A stretch of DNA of 64,000 nucleotides from Erythroxylum novogranatense (Eukaryota > Streptophyta > Magnoliopsida > Malpighiales > Erythroxylaceae): positions 28,196,350 to 28,260,349 of the forward strand of contig CM057234.1 in assembly GCA_029891385.1 (NCBI GenBank). The letters run 5' to 3'. A model generated the notes under the pieces. That model ran no database searches. It had not been told where the DNA came from and worked only from the letters and a program-made list of their open reading frames with translations. This document shows, one piece after another, positions 1 through 12,396 of this stretch. The position numbers and the translations under genes are program-made. Position 1 is the stretch's first letter. Every line of letters begins with the position of its first letter.

Positions 1-351
1 CATATTCAATATTAATACTAATAGTAATCAATAATAAATATTAATATCATATTGTTAAAATTTTAATATTATTCAAAATCTATTGTAAATCGTGTTTATA
101 AATGTAGTCAACAACAATGTCATTTTGAAGGTCAAATTTAATATTAATGATAATGATTTGTATCAACGTAAAAATAAATTTAGTTAACAAAATGTCATTT
201 ATATTTTTATTAATATTTTAATATATATGATTTAATAATTTTATGTGGTCTCATAAAATTGAATTTATTATATATAATTTATATAGTAATTTATGTTTAT
301 GATATATTGAAAATTTTAGCAAAATTTAAAAATCTATAAAAAAAGTTTAGT

Positions 352-515
352 ATTGGCAATGATTTCTAAATTCGTAGCCAAATATTTGGATATTGTTTAG
401 CATTTGGCAACGAATTATTATATCGTTGCCAAATGTTGACAGATGTAAACAAAATTAAGTGAAAACAACATCGTATTTTGTTCTATGTAATCTAAACGGT
501 GACGGTTTTGTAAAT
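352..515. repeat. CACTA 5' subterminal repeats
   Basis: Several short inverted motifs are clustered here. ATTTGGCAACGA at 402-413 is perfectly complementary to TCGTTGCCAAAT at 423-434 across a 9-base loop. A looser pair lies at 352-390 and another half-site near 511-525. Arrays like these are bound by TNPA in En/Spm elements; binding here is inferred. Confidence 0.55.
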
Positions 516-1750
516 TGGTAGCCAAACGTATTGGTGTGAAAAAAAATTAAGCCAAGACAACATCGTTTGTTCAACAACAAATGATGTCGTATCCATATTT
601 GTTTGATAGAGCAACCTAACACCCCCTCCCCTCAAATTTCTTTCAGCCTCTCCTCTCTCCCACATGATTCTCTGTTGATTTGTTCTTCTCTTCATCCATT
701 CATCTTTTTTCATCTTGACATCTTCGTTTTGTCTTCCATGTAGTCAAGGTAAGAATTTGTAATGTTGTTCTGTTTTTTTTCCTTAAGTTATAGATATTGT
801 TAAATGCTATGTTGATGGTCGATTTTAGGGTTAGTTGTTGACTTGTTTACGTTTATTTGGCCTATTAATGATTGAATAGTTGATTGAATGTGTTGATGTT
901 GGTGAAGAAAGGAAGAAGATAGAATTTTTGTTGTTAATTTGTGTTGAATTTTTTAAGCCTATAAACTGTTCGATGAAAGTTGCCATAGAGATTTAATGTT
1001 CTATTTTGAACTTAAGAACGAAGTTATATGTTTCTGTTTTGATAGTGTTATGTTTTGTAAGGATGGTAGTGTTAAAAGAGAAGAGATTGTGATATATAAG
1101 CAATGTTAAGGTTTTGTAATTCTATATATAAAAAAGATGAGTGATTTCTATATAAGAATAATGATAAATTAGTATCTTTTATCTTAATTTTGTAGCATTG
1201 GAATCTATTAATCTAATTGAATCCTCTATTAATGAAATAGTTTGCATTGTTTACATCGAGATTTGTGTTACCTTTGATATGACTAACTTTTGTTTTCCTA
1301 AAGAGCTAATATAGTCACGATCTATGTATCAAATTCAATTTGATAGAATTCAAATTCAATTATTCAAATTTGAATAGATATTGAGTTTTAAACAATTTTC
1401 AAAACCAATTACATAACAAAATCTAATTAATTCTAATCCCAAATTAACTAACTGAATTAGATTTATTCATCTTTTGTCTATTTTATATAATCAACAACAT
1501 ATACTCAAGCTTCTAAAATTCGAGAATAGAGAGCACAAAGAGTGTTCGCTTTAAATATTCATAATAGCATTAGTCTTGTGTTGATCAATGTGAAGGACTT
1601 GATGAATAATGAACCCTAATAATTGTTCTCCATCAGCCAGGGACAACCATTTATACGTAAAGGGAGGTTTTAAATTATTGATATCCATTTAGAAAATTAA
1701 GTGTTTACAAATACATAATAGGAGAGTCTCTTATTTTAGCTTTTCCTATA

Positions 1751-1815
1751 ATTTTGTAAAAGTAATATATTTCATTATGCTTCATTTTGTAAAAGTAATG
1801 TATTTCATTATGCTT
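1751..1815. repeat. 33-bp tandem duplication
   Basis: The segment beginning ATTTTGTAAAAGTAATATAT at 1751 is repeated at 1784 with one or two changes, giving two adjacent copies with a 33-bp period. It is probably a replication-slippage product. Confidence 0.8.
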
Positions 1816-1834
1816 AATTCATTTATCTTTCAAA

Positions 1835-1840
<6 letters not shown>

Positions 1841-1870
<30 letters not shown>

Positions 1871-1892
1871 TATATGTATGTATGTATGTATG
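1841..1892. repeat. (TATG)n microsatellite
   Basis: About twelve tandem TATG units with one TATA interruption near 1871. Likely polymorphic between individuals. Confidence 0.9.
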
Positions 1893-2916
1893 AGGTGAGT
1901 TACACATTTTGTTTAAAGTTATTTTTAGTTTTATTTGTACTTAATGTGTTATAGGTAGTTGAAATGCACTTGGAATAAGGTTTGTGTATAGGATGCTTTT
2001 AAATATGCTATTAAATATGTATAACTTTGTTAATAGGTTAAGATCATTGAAGCACTTCTTATTGCTTTGTTAGTCTAAGCACTTACTACTATTTTGGTTT
2101 AAGAAAAATGCCTCCCTTTTATAAAATGGACATCAATGAATAACTTAATGCTTACTTTCTTATTAACTTTCATTTTATAAGCAAGTAATAAAATTTGTAA
2201 AGAGTTGGTAACAATAGTACAAATACATGTAACAAATTCCTTATTGAAATAAACTACAACCATATTAATGATGATTTCGAAATGAGATTCAAATTTTCTT
2301 TATATTTGTTAAATGTGTTATTTATAGACAAAGAAAAGAGAAAAGTCAAGACTTGTAAATTTTTTAAATTATACAGTGTTTCTTTTGACCAACCATAAAA
2401 GGACAGCTTCTCATAAAGATCTCTCCAACTCCAAAAAATCATATCAAACATCAAAACAATAATATATTAAAACTTAATTTCTAAGGAATTAAGGTGGAGA
2501 GAAATAGAATGGATAAAGAATAGCAAATTGAACATGGAGTGTATATACATATTAGACAAATTTAAATAAGCAATAATCGACAACCTCTAGTTTGGCATAA
2601 AGAGAAAAAGTAGGCAGTTATGTCACGAACACAATCTTAGCCACAGCAGCAACCTTCACATACTAAATTTATACAATTAACAAATCATGAAAAACAATGA
2701 ACAAAACACGTAAGAAATGTTTTTAATGTGATTAAAAATGTGGGGCTAAAGACCCAATCATCTTTGATTATGATTTGTTCATGTTTTGTCAAATGCTCCA
2801 AAATGATTTTAGGAAAAATTGACAAGTTCTTTATGTTGATATTCTAATTAGTTTTATTTTATATTGGAAAAACATTGAGAATTCATTTAATAATATCATT
2901 ATAGATATTCAATATA

Positions 2917-5216
2917 ATGGCATCTGGTAGAAACAAAGGAAAGAAAGTGACAACTAGTGAAGATGTTCCTCCCCCACAATAACCAGATCAATTCGACCAT
3001 ATCCAACAATAACAACCGATTTCATCCACTAACGAAGCGAGTCAGTAACAACCTCTATTTACCCCAACTAGTGTTGAGGGATCTTCAGGTCTGTTAATCT
3101 TTACTACCTATAATTACACTTATCCTTAAATATATATTTACATGTTTAATGCATTTTTTATTATCATTATTTTTTGTGTCAAATTCCAAAACCGACGTCA
3201 CAAAAAGAGATAAAGATATCACTAAAGTTTCTGAGTTGCAACGCATGAACGTTGCAATGAATAGCAAATTGTCTGTGCATATTGACACCTTACAAGGCCG
3301 TCTTGTTGACAAGATCCAATAAACAAAATTATCTAGTGAGTTAGGTCTCATTGTCAAGACTAAATTTCATTGCCTTTAGCATGTTAAATAGTTGAAGGAA
3401 GACAACTTGATATAGAATGCTTTGGACAAAGTGATGTGAGCAAGGTTGCACATGACGAATATATCAATAGACTTCGAGATCAACTTGATGCTAATCGAGA
3501 CTTGATGCTGCCTCCTAGCTCCACAAGTTGGACTGGGCTTAAAAGATTCAAGGTCGCGTTAAATTCATTCGTTGCTAGCGTGGTTGATGATGGACTCTGA
3601 AAGAATCAAGATTCTCGCTCTCAGCTTCAGTTGGTCAGTTTGAGCTAAGTTCTGGGCCCAAACGACCCTTGACAAGTGCGCACGATAGGCGCGTACGTCA
3701 GCACCCAGCAGGCCAGACGCCAAGCGCGTGCCTGGCCTCTTTTGCCTTGGATTGTTTTCCTACTATTTTTATAGACGATTTAGATAGTATTAGTTTACCT
3801 ATTTAGGCCTAGGATGTTTGCCCACTTTCAAGTTATTTTGGAAAGTATAAATAGTTGCCTTGACATTAGTTTTAGGGTTACACTTTTGATAATTTAAGAG
3901 CTTTATGAGGAATTTCTTCAAGTTCTTGTTGTTCCACGAACCCTAACTCTACTTATCAATTAATCTCAATTGTGGCGTATTGTTTTTGTTCAATTTTCTT
4001 GGTTTACTACTTTGTCTAGGTTGCTTGGACAATTGCGATCCTTGAGGTCTAGAAAAGTATCGAAAAATCTTGCGCATCTAGTTTGTTTAAAGGTTGTCGA
4101 TTCATATCAAGATTAATCTTCTTCTGCGTGCGCATCACAAAGTTTCTATAATTTTTCAATTTATTTAATTATATACATTTTTTACTTATTTAAAGAATAA
4201 TTTCTCTTTTACTTGTTGTTCACAAATGAAGCTCAATAACGTCGATATTGAGATCCCTGAAGTTTCAAGTTGTGTGAGTTTACTATTGAAATAAAGGGCT
4301 AAGGATCATCGTTATCATCTACATAAACACTAAAAATCTTTTCCTTTAGATGAGAAGGCAAGGAAACATGTTCTTGAACGGGTGACTTCAGAAAATTGGA
4401 GCCAAATGTGCGATTATTGGGTCTCTACCAACATTAAGGTTTGTCTTCTTTCTCTTCACATTTGCTTCAACTAATCTTGTTAGCATAATTTAATGATTAT
4501 TTCTTTTCTTTATTTAGGAAAAGTGTGAGAAAGCCAAGGTTAATAGAGAAAAATGAAAACTCTTCACAACCAAGATTCCAAATCATTTGTTATCGTACAA
4601 AATGAATTTGTAATTTTTTTATTTAGAAGTTATAATTATATTAGTAAATACAATATTATTTATTGTGTTTCAAATCTTTTTTTTTTCATAAAATAGTGTT
4701 AGAAGGAACTACATAGAGAAGAGTGTGATTCTATCACACTCTACAAATTGACACACTACAAGGAAGGTGAAGACTGGACGTTTGAAGAAGCATATAATAA
4801 TTATATAATTATAAATTTTGTTTAATTTTTAACTTTATTTATTTATGTATTACTAACTAATAATATTTGAACTAAATATTGATTTTATTTTTAAAATTTT
4901 AAAATAAGATGCTAGAATTGTTGTAAAGATCATTGATTGATGGAAATGAGCCAAATATAGATACATTTGCAACAATATCCTTGATACAAGATCAGGCTAC
5001 ATCAAAGGTCTTAGGTATGACCCTAAGTCAATTAACTTATCATCATCACGACCAGCATATATAACGACGCTTCAAAAAGAGAATTAGTTGCTCAAGGTTC
5101 AATTACTATGTGATGAAGAAAAGTTATAATGTAATAAACAAAAGTTAGACCATAGTGAACCAAGATGGTCAAGCTTGAAAAGATGGTCTAACAAATACTT
5201 GCTCAAATTATGTAAG
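2917..5216 (+). pseudogene. TNPA-like CACTA transposase (plant transposase, Ptta/En/Spm family), broken
   Basis: Opens with MASGRNKGKK (ATG at 2917), followed within about 30 codons by several TAA stops. Separate exon-like blocks match the known order of this family. One near 4345-4440 reads like the ENWSQMCDYW helix. One near 4518-4560 has EKCEKAKVNRE. One near 4697-4800 has LHREECDSITLYKLTHY and a W-F-E-E-A tail. One near 4908-5216 has SGYIKGLRYDPKS (4992-5030), the family's SGYVxGxGxGPxP motif. GT-AG boundaries fit between blocks, for example AAG/GTTTGTC near 4439 and TTTATTTAG/GAAAAG near 4518. Stops and frameshifts, plus an LTR-like insert at 3588-4137, make it non-functional. TNPA proteins bind subterminal repeats; that role is inferred from family. 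Confidence 0.75.
3588..4137 (+). repeat. Solo-LTR-like insertion inside the CACTA gene
   Basis: This 550-bp block has the features of a long terminal repeat. It begins TGATG and ends CATCA. It has a promoter-like TATAAATA at 3846-3853, followed about 45 bases later by a pyrimidine-rich leader. It is also more GC-rich than its surroundings. Recognisable CACTA coding sequence lies on both sides. No clear 5-bp target duplication is visible, so the edges are approximate and the alternative of a captured promoter cannot be excluded. Confidence 0.45.
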
Positions 5217-5439
5217 TAATAGTGACGATAAAAACGAGTTTTAGTTTGTATGTAAGTTTTTTTATTAACATTTGTAATTAACCTTTAATAATATTTTATT
5301 TTATATAAAATGCTTTTAATTTTAATTGTTTTATTTATTTTCATTTAATTAATTATAAATGAAAAATCTAAATATTACAAACACTAAGATGGATTAGAAA
5401 TCTTACCAATAATTATAATTAAATGAAAAAATTCAATAG

Positions 5440-5982
5440 AAATGTTTAATAAAAATCAAAATTTGTCACCAAAATTTTTAGCTACATTCCTAAAAACATC
5501 ACCAATAATTTTAAAATAATTAAAATTAAATTAAAACATAGCTAAAAGATTTGTCTGTGATTCTAAAATCGTAATCAAAACTTTTAATTACGTTCCTTAA
5601 ACAATCACTAATAACTTTTATCTATGTTTTGAGAATTGTCACTAAATATATTTTGTTACGAAAACTTAATTGTTTCAAAACATTATTACCCACATCTATA
5701 ATAATGTAAGTAATAACTTTTAGCTATGTAAACTTGAAAAGAAAGTGTCCTAAAGTATCGTTGGCGATGATTTGTTTTATCCTCATCTATCTCTTTTGGT
5801 GACGTATCCAAGATCGGAGTAAAATATAATTTGTGACATTTTTTGGTTGATAATATTTTGCTACGGTGATTTTATGACAATTCTTGTCACAAATTTTTGT
5901 CATCGTTAAAAAGTTTTGGTGACGAATTTGGAGCTTTTGGCGGCAAAAATATTCGTCACCAAAAACCTTTTTCTTTGTGGTG
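5440..5982. repeat. CACTA 3' subterminal repeats and right terminus
   Basis: At least six diverged copies of a GTCACCAAAA / TTTTGGTGAC motif occur. The best pair is TTTTGGTGACGAAT at 5914-5927 with its exact complement at 5951-5964, a potential hairpin. The array ends in the mutated terminus at 5966-5982. GAA follows, which could be one copy of a 3-bp target duplication. Confidence 0.6.
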
Positions 5983-7300
5983 GAATAAGATAAATTACAA
6001 TTAACTTAGGAATTTGATTAAATATTAAGATAAATATGATTGTTATGTTTAAAAGAAGCTGCTGTAGCCTTGCCTGGGTGTTGGATGGGAATTGCCAAAA
6101 CGGCTTGTGCAACGGATCGATTACAAAACTCGAGAGGCAAAGTTGAGTAATCTGCAATCCTGATCCCCTTGTCAGATGACAGGGCAAAATATTACAAGCG
6201 ACACAGAACTGATCTGACACCATTTCAATGTTTGACAGAATAGATTTTAAGATATCTGACCCAGAAACTGAAGTGCAACAAGAGCGGTTTGTTATATTAA
6301 ACACCAAATTTATGAATATTTAGCAATTTCGCCTCTCCTCTCTCTCTCTAAATGAGATGTAATCCCACATAAATGACGTAAGAACAACCAAATCTTTTAA
6401 TAATAACTAAATGTCAGCTTAGCTTTATTGTTTTCTACTATAGCTATTGTCTTTTATATGAGTATTAAAGAATTTGTAGCCTGCAGTTGCTGGTGTATAA
6501 AATTACTAAGGGACCAGAAAAGCCTGCCTTAATTTTCTCCGATAAATGCCTCTCATAAATGAGCCGGTCATTCACTCTGCAACCTGCATTCTGCCCTCTG
6601 CACTCTGCACGAACGGGGTGAAAAGTAAAAAGCCTTTTGCCTTTGCATAGAAATTTGAGCAAGAAATCCAGAAAAAGGTCAAGCACACGTGAAGCCTCTC
6701 TGGCTCCACCGTCTCTCACATCTGTAGGTATTCAATTCCCCTGCCCCTTCCACACCCAGTGAAATTTGTCCTAGGCTGTTCTGCTGACGTCACCATAATC
6801 AATTTATCTTCGAATTGAGTACGGAAATTCCATTTCTTTTTAACTGTAAATTCTAATCAAGTGTACCGTACTCGCATGAAATAAAATTCCCTTCTCAACA
6901 TACGAATTCTGGGAGTTATGGTGCTGTATATTATTTGGAAAAATGATTTCCAAGATATCATTACACAACATTAGAGTTACACCCCCTGCTCCCTCAAATA
7001 TAGGAAGGGGTGAAGAAATATCATGAAAGCGAGAAGAGACAGGCAGGAAACAAATCAATCAAGTCGACGAGTGGAAAAAAAAAACAAGCACACGTGGACA
7101 AGAGTGGCCACACGTGCACCCAATCATCACGAGGCTTAAGTGCTTAACCCCACCACACCTTTTCTTCCTTTCTATTCTATCACGAGAGGATAAGATGTGA
7201 AAACCAAACACGACACTAACACTACAATGAACTGACACACGCTTTTTTGTCACATCTACTCCTTTCTTATCTTCCACATCAAATCCTCTTTTTTAATTTT
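5983..7300. other. Low-copy intergenic DNA, possible gene relic, no supported gene
   Basis: Base composition is richer in GC than the flanks. A minus-strand open stretch (about 6307 to 5990) is readable but matches no family I know, runs into the CACTA end and lacks partner exons, so I do not call it a gene. Minus-strand openings near 6465-6719 and 6840-7277 are likewise unsupported. The stretch contains the G-box cluster annotated separately. Confidence 0.4.
6686..7115. promoter_or_regulatory. Cluster of G-box / bZIP-type sites
   Basis: CACGTG occurs at 6686-6691, 7090-7095 (as CACGTGG, an ABRE-type site) and 7110-7115, and the palindrome TGACGTCA occurs at 6785-6792. Such clusters are typical of abscisic-acid- or light-responsive promoters bound by bZIP and bHLH factors. 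No adjoining gene can be recognised, so the regulatory role is a guess. Confidence 0.3.
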
Positions 7301-9780
7301 ATTTCATTAAATCTATTTTTTCATCCTCCACTCTCCTAGTTTTTTCTATATTGCCCACCTTCTTGCGATTTTGCAAATATTACTGTTATCTATCCTATAT
7401 TTTGGTGTGGACCAAACACAAAACTCTAGAAAAAGATTGATAACTAGATCCAAAGATAAAACCTTGTTTCGGTTTAATGACATAGTGTAATATGAAAGAA
7501 GTCTATTGTATGTGATAACTTTGATTAAAGTATGCTAACAGAAATCTTAATCTTTTATAAATTGTCTAGGCTGGCTTTTCAAGCACATATCACAAATCAA
7601 TAGTTTACGAGAAGTTCCAAGTTTCACTGCAAGAACAGATAGCACCCAAGTGTAGAAAGGGATAGTTCATCAACCAAGGCTATCTCCTCCTACAGGACTA
7701 GAGATGTACGTATGCGTAATAGAAATATGGGAGAAGGAAGCAACCGAAACGATAGGCAACAAAGGACAAGTAATCTACTATAGGTGATAAGAGTTACCAG
7801 ATGCTGTGGCTCGACAAGTAACCAAATTTCTGGCCATATGCTTTGGTGATTGAACTTTGGATAGCCACCGAAACTGGAAGCTTGTATGGGCTGACCCTGA
7901 TGGATTGAGATAGTTCATAAAACTATGCCATCACCCCAACAGTGACTTGTAGATTGATCATAAGCAACGACAAATGAGCGTGAATTCAAGCGTGTAAAGG
8001 GACAAATCAGATCCTAGAATCAAAGCAAGGATTTCTTTTCTACCCCATCTATTTCCATTCATTGTAACAAAATTGATTTCTACCTTTCTTAATTTCTTCT
8101 CTTCCAGTCTACGGATAGATTACTAATGTTTTATTGTGGGTTTGCGGTACTATAGGTGATGAGAGTGATTATAAGACTTTATTTAATGGCTATTAATTAA
8201 AACTAAACTATACCCTTTTCACCATATTTGACTTCGTCAAATCAATGCTAACTCTAGTCATTACATATTATTATATAGTATAAATTATATTTAAAATTTA
8301 AAATTTTATTTGATTTATATTATTATTCACGATTATAAACTATATCAATTTAATGCTCAAATTTTAATTTATTATGTAGAATTTGTCGTTTTCTCTAACA
8401 TAATCAATCATCATTTTATATCAGCACACACATAGATTATAATTAATTAAATAATTTAAATTAAAAAAATCATTTTAGTTTCTCTATTCAAAACTTAAAG
8501 CAAATATAATTTAAAATTATATTATAAAATTGATTAAAATTATTAATTTAAAATATAATCTACTTTATTAAATATCTAAAATTTGAAGCTATTAATTGAA
8601 TTTAGGCTCTTGGTCCAGTGACCCGTACTAGAGATTTGAGTTTAGAAGATCAAGACTTTAAAAATTCTAATTTCTTTAATTTTTTTTCTTCGAGCAGTGC
8701 ATTATACTCAAACTGGGAAGGAAACCCTCCTGTGATTGATAGTGTATAATATGCAGGAAGATACAAAAAAAAAAAAAGAAGAAGAAGAAGAAGAAAAGCA
8801 ATACACGTGCACGCCAATATTAAGAAAATGTTAACGCTTTTTGAGTTAAATGATTTAGTTAGAGAGAGGGGTGTGTGTGTCGTGGACAGCGAGCAGAATG
8901 TCTATCCCATACAGACGCCAACTGGGAATATAACCTCACGTCACGTTACTACATTTTGATTTTTCTTTTTTGCTAGAAAGGGAAAACGAAAGAAAACTAG
9001 ACAACCTGTTACTTCATTAAAGTTGTGAACTTTGTTGCACGAGGCCCCCTCTTTTGTTTTTGTGTGGTGCATCTTTTCAGTTTTCCCCACCAAAATTATT
9101 GATCTCTCTCTTCATTCTCTTATTCACTATTGAATTTTTCTTTTCCTAATAATAATAGCTTGGATAACATCATTGCCTTTTGGAATGTTTTAAAATAATA
9201 TGCTCTTCATAAGTAGGCATCAATATCTTCTTCTTCTTCTTCTTTTCTTGAGAAGATCGACTTATGTTATGCATGGTGTACTTCTTTGTTTTAGACTTTT
9301 AGTAAAATAAAAATAAAAAAGAACATTTTAGAACTTGATTTTCTGTTTTTGACTCTTCTAAATCTAACAGAATTGTATTCAATTAGAGATTATTTGCGTG
9401 AATATAGTTTGCTATGAAACATATTGGCATTATGCTGTAAAGATGGCGTCGGTCTTTGGGGACTGGGACATTTTAATTAATCAATAGCCTGTGTACAGTG
9501 TCGGCAGTTCGTGTTCTCATTTGATGGCCATGGGATTGATAGTTCTCTTGTGCATTATTTGGTGGATCTTACTCGTAACTAATCAATCATACAACAGCTT
9601 ATCATTCTATTTCCCCCTTTATATCGTCCACATAATTTATAAACGCCAAATACAGACCTGTACCACGTACACGGTTGTACAGTACTGACAGTCGATCTTC
9701 CTCAAGATTTGTTTCCTTAAAAAAGGTTTACGTGAACTGCAGACTCGTCTCGTATATAAGCATCAGCTTTAAAGGTACAT
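7301..9780. other. Intergenic DNA, no recognisable gene
   Basis: The part at 7560-8060 is less AT-rich and may be an old relic, but no domain can be read in either direction. Simple repeats are (GAA)n at about 8778-8796 and (CTT)n at about 9227-9246. A lone G-box lies at 8804-8809. Confidence 0.5.
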
Positions 9781-11494
9781 GGATCGTGTATTGATTTTGG
9801 GATTTAAAAATCAGATCCCAAAGATTTTATTAAATATTGTGGATCGAGATTTGAGGAAATAAACTTTCAATTCTTTTCGTTTTTTTTAGCATAGGTATCC
9901 GAATCATCCACATCCGTGATCTATGAAAGAAGATTCTAAGTCCTGCAACGATGAACGTTAACAACCTTCAATTCTTTTAGTGAAGTTTTGCAAATTATGT
10001 TGATTTTACCACATCCTTGAAAATTTCACTAGAAAAAATTACGATCTCTTTATTTTATAATAAAATTAATTTATGAATATAATAAGCCGTGACTCATAAA
10101 TTATATCTTATTATAAATTTTCATTTTCATTCAGACAAGTCACTCGCAAAACCATTTTCTAAATAAATTATTGCAAATTACTTTCATTATACAAATGTCC
10201 AACTTCTAATAATACTTATATATACAAGTTAGGAATGATATCAAAAGGCGAATGTTTTGAATGTTAAGTTTTGTATAACATATTCACAATTTATCTTAAT
10301 GTTTGAGCATATTAGTAATTTAGTTGAATTATAATCACAATTTCAACAAAACTTTAACTAGTATTACAATTAATTATAGTTAAACGCTGATTAGGTCTCA
10401 ATAAAATTCAATATTAGTTATTATTTATCAAGTATTTTATATTTAATAATAATGTTTTGTAAACTTCATAATTAAGTCAAACTTAGATTAATTTATTTTA
10501 GTTTCTAATTAATCAACAATATCAACATCTACTATTACCTGTCAAATATTATGAATGTCATTTGACTAACATTATATAATTTAATTATTTTATCATACAA
10601 TATTCTAATCAACTATAGAGTGTGAAATCAATATGTACTCTATTTGAATTTAATTATATTAGTCCTTGAACATTAATAATTTATTCTTTTAATGACATTT
10701 GAAAACTATTTTCAAATTGTTATTCTACCTCAAACAAGAAAATTTCAAATTAATACTAACCGAGAATAATAAAATTATTTTAATTACGTTATGGTTATAA
10801 ATTTTATATTATCACTCAACAATATCTATATAGTTTATGTTGTCTTCAATAACTACTGAATCGACTATTATTGACTAATATATATCATAAGTAGTATTAA
10901 AATGTAACATCTTTATGTGAGATAACTTAGAGATCTCAAATTTAATGATTACTTATTCAATGATCATAACCTAACTTTTCATAAACACAAGTAATATTTC
11001 ATATGAAATTCTCATATCAGTCATGTTAGTGAAATTTTTATAACAAGTAACAACATATTTGTTTAAATATTTTATACTTTAATCTATGTGATATATCTAC
11101 TTCACAAAGAAGAAATATAACAATTGCTAGTTTTACAATTTGTTAATGTTTAGTTTTAATAGAGAAATGACTAGAAACAATTTAAAGATAGTACTTAAAT
11201 GTAATATGAATATTGTAATTATGGTATCATCATATTTTGATTTATAAAATGTATTTTCTCATGATTTAATTTACAAGTTAGTTAATTAAATAAACATATA
11301 TAAGATTAAAATTTTAATTAATTAATTATGTTACAAATATATATCCAATCAATTGGTTATAGGATATAAACTAATAGTATCACCATCTGAAAAGGGGTTT
11401 ATGTGTTACACCATAGAAAGTAGGAATTTCAAATTTCTTATGCAGCTCCGTTACCTCTTTTTATCAATCTTTCAAAAAAAATTTAATTCACCAG
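9781..11494. other. AT-rich intergenic DNA
   Basis: Very AT-rich, with stops in every frame. No gene, terminal repeat or structured RNA is seen. Confidence 0.6.
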
Positions 11495-11671
11495 AAATAT
11501 CGTCTTCATATTTGAAATGGGCAACACACCTGATCATGTTTTCTTGTTTAAATCAATTTACAACTCGAAGGTAGAAAAGTTTTCTTTCCTTCATCCTTCG
11601 AGTTGGAAACTGATTTAAACAAGAAAACATGATCAGATGTGTTGCCCATTTCAAATATGAAGACGATATTT
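11495..11671. repeat. Long near-perfect inverted repeat (hairpin), candidate small-RNA locus
   Basis: The left arm at 11495-11570 and the right arm at 11596-11671 are each 76 nt. They are complementary except at three positions, and the loop is only 25 nt (11571-11595). A transcript of either strand would fold into a stem far longer and cleaner than that of an old plant MIRNA. In a minus-strand transcript two of the three mismatches become G-U pairs, so the minus strand folds better. The arms look like an inverted duplication of a moderately GC-containing sequence unlike the AT-rich flanks. A MITE is possible, but no terminal motif or target duplication was found. Confidence 0.7.
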
Positions 11672-12396
11672 AGTTGATTATAATTAACAAGGTGATTTTG
11701 GGTGCTAATGCGTCTCATTTAATAAATATCTCACAGATGAGTCATGCTACCGACTTTTGATAACATTCTGCATTTATTTTGAGTCATCTCTTCGCAATCA
11801 TTTTGTTTTAAGATCAAGAGCATCATAAATCACGCATGGCACACTAGTTATGTTTCTTATACGTGCTTTGGACAATCAAAGCACACAGTTAACGATTATA
11901 TTAAAAGATATTAATGAAACATAGTAGTTCATCCTATGAAAGACAAAAGAATAGGGAAATATTAGTTATAGTTTGCATATGAAGTGATTAAATATACGTA
12001 TAAATATAAAATAATAATAATACACTCAATAAAATTTTAAATTTGCATTAAAAAACTAGAAAATACTTAGACAAATCATTAAAAACACCAAAATAGGTTT
12101 TCTTTACATAAGATTCTATTCTATCATTTCATAAAATTATGTATACACCATTAGCACATTTTAATTAAAAAAAAGTGAAATTGGTGATGTTACAAAGAAT
12201 TGGATAACTAAAATAGTACGTTATGGTACAACAAAAAAATATATAAATAAAAAATATATAAAGTTCAATAAAAGGGTTACTCCAGTGCACAACACTTCTT
12301 CGCTTTGCAGGGATAAGAGGAAAGTTATCAATTATATACAATCTTCTATTTGTATTTTAAAAAGAAGTGGACTTCGTGACCCGAATTCATAACTTT
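11672..12396. other. AT-rich intergenic DNA
   Basis: No gene or structured element recognised between the hairpin and the LINE relic. Confidence 0.55.

Larger units (their letters stand above)
535..2916 (+). other. Probable CACTA leader and first-intron region, no gene
   Basis: A pyrimidine-rich stretch (620-745) ends in a good splice donor, AAG/GTAAGAAT, near 749, as expected for a leader exon. The remainder to 2916 is AT-rich, with stops in all frames. I see no transposase, tRNA or other recognisable gene in it. Small repeats lie at 1751-1815 and 1841-1892. Confidence 0.4.
350..5982 (+). mobile_element. CACTA (En/Spm) transposon, decayed, 5' end outside the window
   Basis: The right end is seen at 5966-5982, where CTTTTTCTTTGTGGTG is the complement of a slightly mutated CACTACAAGAAAAAG-type CACTA terminus. 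Inside lies a broken TNPA-like gene (2917-5216). Both flanks carry subterminal repeats sharing the core TTGGyrACGAAT (404-415 and 5916-5927), which links the left region to this right end. No CACTA-type left terminus occurs in the first 350 bases, so the 5' end is lost or upstream of the window. In En/Spm-type elements a non-coding first exon is followed by a long intron holding the TNPD/TNP2 transposase. The stretch 720-2880 sits in that place, but I see no TNP2-like sequence in it. The element should be immobile. Confidence 0.75.

Noticed and set aside
5906..6307. 133-codon open stretch on the minus strand
   Set aside because: It overlaps the CACTA terminus, matches no family I recognise, and has no supporting exon or promoter.
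7560..8060. Less AT-rich block suspected to be a gypsy or copia gag relic
   Set aside because: No family motif could be read in any of the six frames.
9491..9688. 65-codon hydrophobic open frame
   Set aside because: No promoter, partner exon or homology is recognised; its length is expected by chance.
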